Positions 44,244-52,281 of a stretch of 64,000 bases of DNA are shown here, one piece after another. Source of the stretch: Tellurirhabdus bombi (GTDB taxonomy: Bacteria; Bacteroidota; Bacteroidia; Cytophagales; Spirosomataceae); NCBI RefSeq assembly GCF_021484805.1, contig NZ_CP090557.1:3608001-3672000 (forward strand), given 5' to 3'. The notes beneath the pieces were generated by a model. That model was not told the origin of the DNA and ran no database searches. It was given only the letters and a program-made list of their open reading frames with translations. The position numbers were made by a program, and so were the translations under genes. Numbering within the stretch: position 1 is the first letter of the stretch; each line of letters starts with the position of its first letter.

Positions 44244-45269
44244 ATGCGATTACCAGAACGAATAAAGGCTTTTGTCGACTTAGGTAATTTCCTCCGAGAA
44301 CCCGCTTCTCAGCCCGAATTGCAGGAAGTGGCTCAAAGGGCTTATTCAAAAAATCATTGGTTTACCCCCGAAAATACGCTACAGGCTCTAGCTGCCATTG
44401 CCGATGAATTTCTAACTCCCCAAAAACTCGAAGCCTGGGCGCTGAAGTACAACTCTGAGCCAAAAGAAGCCAAAAAGGTGGGCGTTGTGATGGCCGGAAA
44501 TATACCCGCTGTTGGTTTCCATGATTTGCTTAGCGTACTCATCAGTGGACATACGTTGATGGCGAAACTGAGTTCACAAGATTTTGTACTAATTCAATTT
44601 TTTATACAAAAAATCACGGAAATAGAGCCGCGTTTTGCTGATTACATTCAAGTGGCGGAACGATTGAACCAAGCAGACGCCTTCATTGCGACAGGCAGTG
44701 ACAACACAGCCCGCTATTTTGAGTACTATTTTTCGAAGAAACCCAACATCATTCGTAAGAACCGTACTTCCGTAGGAATATTAAATGGTGCAGAAACAGA
44801 CGAAGAATTGGTGGCTCTTGGTAACGACTTGCTCGACTACTTTGGGCTTGGCTGCCGGAATGCATCGACGTTGTTCGTTCCTGAGTATTACAATTTTACG
44901 CATTTGCTCGATCTGCTTGCTCCCATGGGGACCACGTTTGCCAATCATCACAAATACGTCAACAATTACGATTACAATAAATCGATTTATCTGGTCAACG
45001 GCGTTCCACACCTGGATAGTGGCTTTTTGCTTTTGACCGAAAATGAAAGCCTGGTCTCCCCCATTTCGGTAGTCTATTTCCAGACCTACCAAACCGAAGC
45101 TGATTTAACGGAAAAACTAAGTCTTTACGCGTCCAAAATTCAGGCGATTGCCGCCTCGAAAGGCTGGTATCCGGGAAGCGTTCCCTTTGGCCAGACCCAA
45201 CGCCCTACGCTTACTGACTACGCGGACGGAATCGACACGATGGCTTTTTTGAAGGAGTTAGGAGCTTGA
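44244..45269 (+). CDS. Acyl-CoA reductase, LuxC-related
   Basis: 341 residues. Features of the LuxC-type acyl-CoA reductase/aldehyde dehydrogenase-like family include VGVVMAGNIPAVGFHDLLSVL, ADAFIATGSDNTARYFEYYF, KPNIIRKNRTSVGIL and GLGCRNASTLFVP with the likely catalytic Cys. It would reduce a fatty acyl-CoA to the aldehyde with NADPH. No luxAB or luxDE genes are nearby, so a role in bioluminescence is excluded; lipid or wax-type metabolism is more likely. Confidence 0.88.
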   Translation: MRLPERIKAFVDLGNFLREPASQPELQEVAQRAYSKNHWFTPENTLQALAAIADEFLTPQKLEAWALKYNSEPKEAKKVGVVMAGNIPAVGFHDLLSVLISGHTLMAKLSSQDFVLIQFFIQKITEIEPRFADYIQVAERLNQADAFIATGSDNTARYFEYYFSKKPNIIRKNRTSVGILNGAETDEELVALGNDLLDYFGLGCRNASTLFVPEYYNFTHLLDLLAPMGTTFANHHKYVNNYDYNKSIYLVNGVPHLDSGFLLLTENESLVSPISVVYFQTYQTEADLTEKLSLYASKIQAIAASKGWYPGSVPFGQTQRPTLTDYADGIDTMAFLKELGA

Positions 45270-45296
45270 GCTATAATTGCTTAGCTCTTAAGCGCT

Positions 45297-46103
45297 TTAC
45301 TGATAGACCCGTACATAATCTACTTCCATACGCCGGGGCCAGATGGTTTCATCAACACCTTTCTGGCCACCCCAATTTCCCCCAACGGCTAAATTTAGAA
45401 TTAAATAATAAGGCTGGTCCAGTGGCCATTGCGCCTCTTCCGAACCCAACTCTTTTTTGGTGACGCTGTAATATTTCTGATCGTTGATAAAAAAGTCAAG
45501 CTGGTCGGTACTCCACTCTACCGCATAGGTATTAAAATCAGCGGTAGCCTTGGGCACCGGAAGGGTGCCTGTCTTTTGGGTACCTTTAACGTGGTTGTAG
45601 GCTTCGGTATGCAGTGAGCCATGCACGACGCCCTCGTTATAACCGACATGCTCCATAATGTCGATTTCGCCGCAGCGAGGCCAGGGCGTTTTTCCCAAGT
45701 TGCTTCCCAACATCCAGATGGCAGGCCATGTTCCTCGTCCGGCGGGTATTTTAGCACGCACTTCAATTCGCCCATATTTCCACTCCGCAATGCCTTTGGT
45801 GATTAGCTTAGCGGACGTATACTCCCTATTTTCGTGCTTTTCCCGGTGGGCTTCAATAATCAGAATGCCCTTTTCAATGCGCGCATTCTCGGTGCGAGGA
45901 CCCAGGTAATACTGCAATTCGTTATTGCCGAAGCCGTTCCCGCCCAAGTCGTATTTCCACTTTTTTGGATCGGGCAATCCGGCTTGGTCAAATTCATCGG
46001 CCCAGACAAGCTTTCGTTTGGCTGGAGGATCGTTCTCCGGGGTGGCCATTCGGCAGGCACAAAAAACAGAGAGCGCAAGGCCGCAAAAAAGGGTTCGGAA
46101 CAT
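45297..46103 (-). CDS. Glycoside hydrolase family 16 (laminarinase/beta-glucanase-like), exported
   Basis: 268 residues. A hydrophobic N-terminus rich in Cys (LFCGLALSVFCACRM) may be a lipoprotein signal. The GH16 motif E-x-D-x-x-E appears as GEIDIMEHV with Glu146, Asp148 and Glu151; the extra Met is typical of laminarinase/lichenase-type members. WADEFDQAGLPDPKKWKYDLGG and MLGSNLGKTPWPRCGE are also family-like. It should cleave beta-1,3- or mixed-linkage glucans outside the cytoplasm. It follows an exported esterase by 64 bases on the same strand. Confidence 0.93.
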   Translation of the reverse strand: MFRTLFCGLALSVFCACRMATPENDPPAKRKLVWADEFDQAGLPDPKKWKYDLGGNGFGNNELQYYLGPRTENARIEKGILIIEAHREKHENREYTSAKLITKGIAEWKYGRIEVRAKIPAGRGTWPAIWMLGSNLGKTPWPRCGEIDIMEHVGYNEGVVHGSLHTEAYNHVKGTQKTGTLPVPKATADFNTYAVEWSTDQLDFFINDQKYYSVTKKELGSEEAQWPLDQPYYLILNLAVGGNWGGQKGVDETIWPRRMEVDYVRVYQ

Positions 46104-46167
46104 GGTCAGATTGCTTGTTGATCAGTAAAGACAAGAAGGCGGACTATATAACCAATAAATTTCACAA

Positions 46168-47028
46168 CTATTTTCCAAAGGCCCAGGTCAAAAACTGCGG
46201 CATGATTGCACTCCAGGTTTCCTGATCGTGGTGGCCCCCTTCTACTTCTACGTAAGCAATGTCTTTGCCCCAGCGGTAACGCTTGCGTTCCAGCTCGGCA
46301 ATCAGGTCTAGTGTATCATCGATGGAGTCAATAACCCCGTCGTTGTCGCGGTCGTCGGTTTCGTCCAGTGTCCCGGTTTGCAGCCAGAACTTCAGTCCGG
46401 GTTTGTGTTTCCCTTCGCGTATGAGCGCCTGCATGATGCGGTCCGAATCAGAATAAGACTGGTCGAACGGTTTGCTTCGCCACCAGAAAGAGCCCGAAAA
46501 AGCACCTGCCTTGCTGAATAGCTCCGGGTGATTCCAAACCAGGTCGAACGCTGAGAGGCCACCCAACGAAAAGCCGGCAAAGGCAGCCTGGCTCGCTTCG
46601 CGGGAAGCGCGGTAATGATGCTGGATATGCGGTAATAATTCCTTTACGACAAACTGATCATAGTCCCCGGCTTTCGCGCCACGCCCCATGTAATCGGCCC
46701 GGGCGGCCGTACCATACTCCTGAATCCGGTCGCCGCAGTGTATCGCCACTAAAATAAAAGGCCGAATATCCCCTTGTTGGTAGAGTGAGTCGAGGATAGA
46801 TTTCAAACGCAAACGCTCTAAATCCTGCCCATCATTCAGGTATAACACCGGATAAGTGGCCTTGGAGTTCTCGTAATCAGGCGGCAAAACGATGTCTAAC
46901 CGCAGCGTACGATTCAAATAAACAGACGTTAACGTTTCATCCCGCTGAATGGTTACGGTGGTAAAGCTGGATGCATCACTAGAAAATGACATTCCTAAAA
47001 ACAATAAAATTAGACCAATAAGACGCAT
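46168..47028 (-). CDS. Exported esterase, enterochelin-esterase/esterase-D-like alpha/beta hydrolase
   Basis: 286 residues. A signal peptide (MRLIGLILLFLGMSFSSDA) precedes an alpha/beta hydrolase fold with TYPVLYLNDGQDL, the nucleophile elbow AGFSLGGLSAF, and the C-terminal His in VEVEGGHHDQETW. An acidic, Asp-rich stretch (ETDDRDNDGVIDSIDDTLD) resembles a calcium-binding type-3 repeat inserted near the end. Family members hydrolyse esters of siderophores, carbohydrates or small molecules. Co-orientation with the GH16 gene suggests polysaccharide deacylation (inference). Confidence 0.85.
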   Translation of the reverse strand: MRLIGLILLFLGMSFSSDASSFTTVTIQRDETLTSVYLNRTLRLDIVLPPDYENSKATYPVLYLNDGQDLERLRLKSILDSLYQQGDIRPFILVAIHCGDRIQEYGTAARADYMGRGAKAGDYDQFVVKELLPHIQHHYRASREASQAAFAGFSLGGLSAFDLVWNHPELFSKAGAFSGSFWWRSKPFDQSYSDSDRIMQALIREGKHKPGLKFWLQTGTLDETDDRDNDGVIDSIDDTLDLIAELERKRYRWGKDIAYVEVEGGHHDQETWSAIMPQFLTWAFGK

Positions 47029-47149
47029 CTTCCCGAAAAGATGAATAACAAAGTTTGCAAAAAATAAGTAACCTTCCTTGCCAAACAGGAAATATGGTTA
47101 TCTTTCTGGCAAAGATTCTACTGAATTATTTACCAAAAACAGGTACACT

Positions 47150-47854
47150 TTGCAACAACAATACAGAAAATGGTATTCGCACCATCTTGGTCGCGATATT
47201 GAAATGATGGTCTATGGCCATTGGGGATACCCCATCCTTCTTTTTCCCACGACTATGGGCCGCTATTATGAAGCCCAGGATTTTAAATTAATTGAATCGG
47301 CGCAGGGGTTTATCAATAGCGGTAAAGTTAAAATCTACTGCATCGACAGCATTGACCGCGATAGTTGGTACGCCAAGCACCTTCATCCTTCTGTTCGGAT
47401 AAAAAACCATATGTGGTACGACCGGATGACCAATGAAGAGCTGATTCCGATGATTCAGCGCGAGTGTAGCGTAGACAAAATTGCGGTGGGTGGCTGTAGT
47501 TTTGGCGGCTTCCAGGCCCTGAACTTCGCCTTCCGTCATCCCGAAAAGGTGGCTCATCTCTGGTCAATGGGGGCCAAATTCGACATTAAATCGTTTATGG
47601 ACGGGTATTATGACGACAACGTTTATTTCAATAATCCCCCCGATTATATTCCCAATGCCCACAACGATCATTTTTATCAGATGCGAATTATTCTGGGCAC
47701 ATCGGAGCATGATTTCTGCAAACCGGCTAATTACGAAATGTCCGGTATTTTGAATCGAAAAGGCATTCACCACTGGCTCGACGTTCGTCCGTGGGGCAAA
47801 CATGACTGGCCTGTCTGGCGTGAAATGTTCCCGCATTATATTTCGCAATTATAA
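47150..47854 (+). CDS. Esterase-family alpha/beta hydrolase (first gene of the amide-ligase cluster)
   Basis: 234 residues from a TTG at 47150; a TTG at 47078 would give 258 and no ATG precedes the conserved part (QQYRKWYSHHLGRDIEMMVYGHWGYP). The nucleophile elbow is VGGCSFGGFQAL, an acidic residue follows in SMGAKFDIKSF, and the final His is in WGKHDWPVWREMF. No signal peptide, so it is cytoplasmic. It is 68 bases upstream of an ATP-grasp gene and faces away from the other esterase, so it most likely belongs to the ligase cluster and may hydrolyse or transfer an ester or peptide product. Confidence 0.82.
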   Translation: MQQQYRKWYSHHLGRDIEMMVYGHWGYPILLFPTTMGRYYEAQDFKLIESAQGFINSGKVKIYCIDSIDRDSWYAKHLHPSVRIKNHMWYDRMTNEELIPMIQRECSVDKIAVGGCSFGGFQALNFAFRHPEKVAHLWSMGAKFDIKSFMDGYYDDNVYFNNPPDYIPNAHNDHFYQMRIILGTSEHDFCKPANYEMSGILNRKGIHHWLDVRPWGKHDWPVWREMFPHYISQL

Positions 47855-47922
47855 CCAATTGCCCAAAGTAGAGTTACTTTTAACAAATCAGGCCTCATTT
47901 AGCACACACATACAACGTAATT

Positions 47923-49008
47923 ATGAAAAAAGTCGGAATATTGTTTGGCATGGAGAATACGTTTCCGCAAGCCTTTATTGACCGCGTGAACGAAAAAGAC
48001 GGCAAAGAAATCGTTGCTGAAGCCGTGTCTATCGACAAAGTTATTCAGGGGGAAGCCACCGAATACGCCGTTATCATCGACCGGATTTCGCAGGATGTAC
48101 CTTTCTACCGTGCTTACCTGAAAAACGCCGCCCTGACCGGCACAGCCGTTATTAACAACCCGTTCTGGTGGAGTGCTGACGAAAAGTTTTTCAATAACTG
48201 TCTGGCAAAACAGCTCGGCATCCCCCTGCCCAATACCGTTCTACTGCCGTCGAAGCAGCGCCCGGATGACACCACGGACCGTTCCTTCCGAAACCTGCAA
48301 ATGATGGATTGGGACGCTATTTTCAAGTACATCGGTTTTCCGGCCTACATGAAACCGCATTCGGGAGGTGGCTGGAAAAACGTCTATAAAATCCACGATG
48401 CAGCAGATCTGTGGCGGAAATACGACGAAACCGGCCAACTCGTGATGCTCTTGCAGGAAGAAATTATTTTCGACGATTATTTCCGTTGCTATTGCATTGG
48501 TGGCAAAGACGTTCGGATTATGCCGTACGAACCGCGCAACCCGCACCACCTCCGCTACGCAACCGAGCCAAAAACGACGGGAGAAGCCTATCAGAAGCTC
48601 CTGACGACCATAAGAAACTACGTGTTGGCGCTGAATAAGGCCCTTGGATACGATTTCAATACGGTTGAGTTTGCCGTTCGCGACGGGATTCCGTACGCTA
48701 TTGATTTCTGTAACCCCGCCCCCGATGCAGACATTAACTCCGTTGGACAGGAAAACTTTGACTGGGTAGTGGAAGCGGCGGCTAACATGGCCATTGAGCG
48801 CGCCAAAGCCCAGAAATTCGGGCAGGATAACCTGACGTGGGGTTCGTACGTTCAAAGCTCCATCAAAGGCCATACGCTGGCTCCGGAAGAAACGCTGGAA
48901 ACCACCGCCCCGGTCCCGGTTGCGGAGAAAAAACCCAAAAAGAAAACAGAAAGCGAACCAAAGACTGAGCAAGAAGCGAAGAAAAGCACCAAGAAGTCGA
49001 AGGCATAA
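47923..49008 (+). CDS. ATP-grasp ligase with charged C-terminal tail
   Basis: 361 residues. The ATP-grasp core is seen in AYMKPHSGGGWKNVYKI (Lys144 and the glycine-rich lid), VMLLQEEIIFDDYFRCY, and the metal-site run NTVEFAVRDGIPYAIDFCNPAPD (Glu249, Asp261, Asn264). ATP-grasp enzymes join a carboxylate to an amine through an acyl phosphate. The last ~35 residues are a disordered Lys/Glu-rich tail (KKPKKKTESEPKTEQ). It sits between an esterase and a YbdK-type ligase. I do not recognise a named enzyme; the substrate is unknown. Confidence 0.88.
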   Translation: MKKVGILFGMENTFPQAFIDRVNEKDGKEIVAEAVSIDKVIQGEATEYAVIIDRISQDVPFYRAYLKNAALTGTAVINNPFWWSADEKFFNNCLAKQLGIPLPNTVLLPSKQRPDDTTDRSFRNLQMMDWDAIFKYIGFPAYMKPHSGGGWKNVYKIHDAADLWRKYDETGQLVMLLQEEIIFDDYFRCYCIGGKDVRIMPYEPRNPHHLRYATEPKTTGEAYQKLLTTIRNYVLALNKALGYDFNTVEFAVRDGIPYAIDFCNPAPDADINSVGQENFDWVVEAAANMAIERAKAQKFGQDNLTWGSYVQSSIKGHTLAPEETLETTAPVPVAEKKPKKKTESEPKTEQEAKKSTKKSKA

Positions 49009-49038
49009 CTACCCATAACTAACTCATCTTCATTGACA

Positions 49039-50139
49039 ATGCCTACGTTCACTTTAGGAATCGAAGAGGAATTTCAAACGATTGACCCGGAAACACGCGA
49101 CTTGCGTTCGCACATGTCGAAGATTGTGGAAGGCGGGCAGATTGTCTTGCACGAACGCGTTAAAGCGGAGATGCACCAGGCTGTGGTAGAAGTAGGTACC
49201 AACATCTGCACCAACATTGAGGAAGCGCGCCGGGAAGTGACGTATCTTCGCCAGATGATTGTCGATCTGGCGGATCGGCAAAACCTGAAAATAGCGGCGG
49301 CGGGTACCCATCCCTTCTCCGATTGGCAGGCCCAGTTGATTACACCCAACGAACGGTACGACAAGTTGATCGAAGAAATGCGCGATGTGGCCCGGTCTAA
49401 CTTGATTTTTGGTCTGCACGTGCACGTCGGGATTACCAACCGCAATGAGGGGCTCCAAATCATGAACGCCGTCCGGTATTTTCTGCCCCATATTTATGCC
49501 CTGTCGACCAATTCGCCCTTCTGGTGCGGCCGTAATACCGGCTTTAAATCGTACCGTTCGAAGGTTTTTGATAAGTTTCCGCGCACGGGTATTCCCGATT
49601 ATTTTAACTCGGCGGCCGAATACGACGATTACATCAATCTGCTGGTTAAAACGGGGTGCATCGACGATGGCAAAAAAATCTGGTGGGATATTCGCTTGCA
49701 TCCTTACTTCGACACAATTGAATTCCGAATCTGCGACGTTCCCATGCGGGTTGACGAAACCATTTGCCTGGCGGCGTTGATGCAGGCGCTGGTGGCGAAA
49801 ATTGATAAGCTGCACCGGCAAAACCTAAATTTCCGGCCTTACCGACGGCTCCTGATCAATGAGAACAAATGGCGAGCGGCCCGCTACGGCATTGAAAGTC
49901 AACTAATTGATTTTGGCAAGCAAATCGAAGTTCCATACGCCACGCTGGCGCAGGAATTACTGGATTTTGTCGACGATGTTGTTGATGATTTAGGCAGCCG
50001 CCACGAAATCGAGTACATCAATACCATCCTTCAACGCGGAACCGGTGCCGACCGACAGTTGGCCGTCTTTAACGAGACAAATAGCCTGAATGCAGTAGTT
50101 GATTACATCGTTGAGGAAACTAGTTACGGAATTCGCTAG
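49039..50139 (+). CDS. GCS2/YbdK-family carboxylate-amine ligase
   Basis: 366 residues. Family motifs are TLGIEEEFQTIDP at the N-terminus, HQAVVEVGTNICTNI, AAAGTHPFSDWQ and LIFGLHVHVGITNRNEG. The fold is shared with plant-type glutamate-cysteine ligase; E. coli YbdK has weak gamma-glutamylcysteine ligase activity, but the true product is usually unknown. Here it is flanked by two ATP-grasp-type genes and an amidotransferase, so it probably makes one amide bond of a multi-step product. The ATG at 49039 is used; a TTG two codons earlier is rejected. Confidence 0.93.
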   Translation: MPTFTLGIEEEFQTIDPETRDLRSHMSKIVEGGQIVLHERVKAEMHQAVVEVGTNICTNIEEARREVTYLRQMIVDLADRQNLKIAAAGTHPFSDWQAQLITPNERYDKLIEEMRDVARSNLIFGLHVHVGITNRNEGLQIMNAVRYFLPHIYALSTNSPFWCGRNTGFKSYRSKVFDKFPRTGIPDYFNSAAEYDDYINLLVKTGCIDDGKKIWWDIRLHPYFDTIEFRICDVPMRVDETICLAALMQALVAKIDKLHRQNLNFRPYRRLLINENKWRAARYGIESQLIDFGKQIEVPYATLAQELLDFVDDVVDDLGSRHEIEYINTILQRGTGADRQLAVFNETNSLNAVVDYIVEETSYGIR

Positions 50140-50197
50140 TTATATTTACTACAAGTAGTTAGTAAAGTACTGAAATTGAAATCTTTCCGTAACAGAT

Positions 50198-51031
50198 ATG
50201 ACTGAAGTAAGAATTGCGATCCTGGACATGAACAACAACGCGCCTAACGAAGGAATGCGTTGCATTTTACAACAGGTCCGGAAGGTCGAGCAGCAAGAAC
50301 AGCTAAATTTTACGATCCAGGTTTTCAACGTCCGGGCAAAAAATGAATTGCCTGGACTTGATTTTGATGTCTATATTTCTTCGGGGGGGCCGGGCAGTCC
50401 GCTCCCTTCCGAAGAGTCTTGGGAGAAACATTATTTCTTCCTAATCGACCAACTTTTTGCGTATAACCGGACTCATCGGCAGAAAAAACACGTTTTGCTG
50501 ATTTGCCATTCTTTTCAACTGGTTGCCCGCCATTTAGGGCTAGGAACGATTAGCAAACGCCGCTCTACCTCGTTCGGAATTTTTCCGATCCATAAAACGG
50601 ACGACGGCTACTCGGAACCCTTTTTTCAGGATTTGCCAACCCCGTTCTACGCCGTCGATTCGCGGGACTACCAATTGATCCAACCGGCCTGGAAACGCCT
50701 GGAGGAGATTGGGGCCAAGATCGTATGCCTTGAGAAAATTCGACCACACGTTCCTTTGGATCGGGCGGTTATGGCCATTCGGTTTACCAACGAAATTTTC
50801 GGAACGCAGTTTCACCCCGAAGCGGACGCAGAAGGCATGTTACGCTATTTCGAGAAGGAAGAAAAAAGAGTGCAAATCATTGAAAATCACGGGCAGGACA
50901 AATATGATGAAATGGTTAGTTCCCTCCGCGATCCGGATAAAATCAGCCTGACCGAATCAATCATTATTCCGACTTTTTTACGAAAGGCGATTCAAGTAAC
51001 CATTGGTAGTTCAGAAGTAGTTAAAAACTAA
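50198..51031 (+). CDS. Class I glutamine amidotransferase-like protein
   Basis: 277 residues. An oxyanion loop is seen as SSGGPGSP (61-68). The nucleophile elbow is LLICHSFQL with Cys103, where common members read GICYGMQ-like sequences, and the His/Glu pair is in GTQFHPEAD (His206, Glu208). The ~60 residues after the triad (EKEEKRVQIIENHGQDKYDEM onward) extend beyond the usual domain. It could supply ammonia from glutamine or cleave a gamma-glutamyl bond. The next gene starts 5 bases after its stop, so translation is coupled. Confidence 0.85.
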   Translation: MTEVRIAILDMNNNAPNEGMRCILQQVRKVEQQEQLNFTIQVFNVRAKNELPGLDFDVYISSGGPGSPLPSEESWEKHYFFLIDQLFAYNRTHRQKKHVLLICHSFQLVARHLGLGTISKRRSTSFGIFPIHKTDDGYSEPFFQDLPTPFYAVDSRDYQLIQPAWKRLEEIGAKIVCLEKIRPHVPLDRAVMAIRFTNEIFGTQFHPEADAEGMLRYFEKEEKRVQIIENHGQDKYDEMVSSLRDPDKISLTESIIIPTFLRKAIQVTIGSSEVVKN

Positions 51032-51035
51032 GCGT

Positions 51036-52238
51036 ATGATTCACGCTATTCGTCAGGCTTATAATGAAGCCTTTAGCCCGGAACGCTACCGGGCTTTTTT
51101 AGATCGTATTGAACAGGAGTATCCGGGTAAACTTGACTTTCGGGTGGCCGAAACGCCGGTTTTTGTGCCTAGTGCGTTAAAAGATAAGCTAGTCGAAGCC
51201 AGTGAATCCATCATTGATGTCATTACTGCCGAGAACTTTAAAGAATTGACGGAAGGAGCTATTCCCGCCCACCAGCGGGTTCCGCACGAAAACGAGCACA
51301 CGTCATTTCTGGCTATTGATTTTGCTATCTGCCGGGATGAAACGGGAACCTTGATTCCCCAATTAATTGAATTACAGGGCTTTCCTTCGCTGTATGGGTA
51401 TCAATCTTACCTGGCAAACCAGTTTCGAGACTTTTATCCCATTCCAGATTCGGTTTCGCACCTCTTCCACGTCGATTCTGACGAAACCTACCGGCAGCAC
51501 CTGCGCCGTCTGATTGTAGGGCTACACCAGCCAGAAAACGTAATTCTGCTCGAAATTTTTCCAGAAAAGCAAAAAACCCGGCTTGACTTCGCCATTACAG
51601 AAGACTTGCTTGGCATTCAGTCTGTCTGTTTGACCAAAATTCAAAAGGAAGGCCGAAAATTATATTACGAAAAAGACGGGCAGCGCTACCACATTCACCG
51701 GATTTACAACCGCTTGATTTTTGACGAGCTGGATCAGCTTAATCACCTGAATACAGCCTTCTCCCTGACCGACGATGTTGACGTAGAGTGGGTTGCGCAC
51801 CCTAACTGGTTCTTCCGCATCAGTAAATACACGCTTCCGCTGCTCAATAGTCCTTATGTGCCGCCAAGTTTTTACCTGGATCAATTGGGAGAATATCCTG
51901 CCGATCTGGAAAACTACGTCCTCAAGCCCTTGTTTTCCTTTGCGGGCAGTGGCGTTAAGCTGTCCATCACGAAAGACGAACTGGATGCAATTTCGGATAA
52001 ACAAAACTATTTGCTTCAGCGAAAAGTCAAATACGAGCCCGTTATTCAGTCGCCCGATGGCCTGGTGAAATGCGAAATTCGGCTGCTCTACGTCTGGCAC
52101 GAGAAAGACCCTCGTCCAACGCTGCTGACTAATTTAGCGCGTCTGAGCCGGGGCGAAATGATCGGCGTAAACTTCAACAAAAACTTCGATTGGGTGGGCG
52201 GCACCGTAAGTTTTTTCGAGAATAGCTTAGCTGTCTAA
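51036..52238 (+). CDS. Divergent ATP-grasp-like protein, family not recognised
   Basis: 400 residues. I do not recognise a named family. The C-terminal half looks ATP-grasp-like: YVLKPLFSFAGSGVKLSI (Lys and Gly-rich loop), NYLLQRKVKYEPVI, KCEIRLLYVWHEKD and a final NLARLSRGEMIGVNFNKNFDWVGG where the metal-site Asn/Asp would lie. The N-terminal half has HENEHTSFLAIDFAICRDETG and QLIELQGFPSLYGYQ, conserved-looking but unassigned. It is last in the five-gene run and is followed at once by a terminator. Most likely it forms a further amide bond; substrate unknown. Confidence 0.75.
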   Translation: MIHAIRQAYNEAFSPERYRAFLDRIEQEYPGKLDFRVAETPVFVPSALKDKLVEASESIIDVITAENFKELTEGAIPAHQRVPHENEHTSFLAIDFAICRDETGTLIPQLIELQGFPSLYGYQSYLANQFRDFYPIPDSVSHLFHVDSDETYRQHLRRLIVGLHQPENVILLEIFPEKQKTRLDFAITEDLLGIQSVCLTKIQKEGRKLYYEKDGQRYHIHRIYNRLIFDELDQLNHLNTAFSLTDDVDVEWVAHPNWFFRISKYTLPLLNSPYVPPSFYLDQLGEYPADLENYVLKPLFSFAGSGVKLSITKDELDAISDKQNYLLQRKVKYEPVIQSPDGLVKCEIRLLYVWHEKDPRPTLLTNLARLSRGEMIGVNFNKNFDWVGGTVSFFENSLAV

Positions 52239-52266
52239 AAAAAGCCCCGACCAGTCGGGGCTTTTT
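52239..52266. terminator. Terminator closing the amide-ligase cluster
   Basis: AAAAAGCCCCGA (52239-52250) pairs perfectly with TCGGGGCTTTTT (52255-52266) around a CCAG loop, starting at the base after the stop. A and T tracts on both sides make it bidirectional, also serving the convergent gene at 52282. Confidence 0.93.
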
Positions 52267-52281
52267 AACGTCTCAATTTCG

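Noticed and set aside
48241-49821. 243- and 255-codon minus-strand frames opposite the ATP-grasp and YbdK genes
   Set aside because: Both are antisense to genes with clear catalytic motifs and show no family features.
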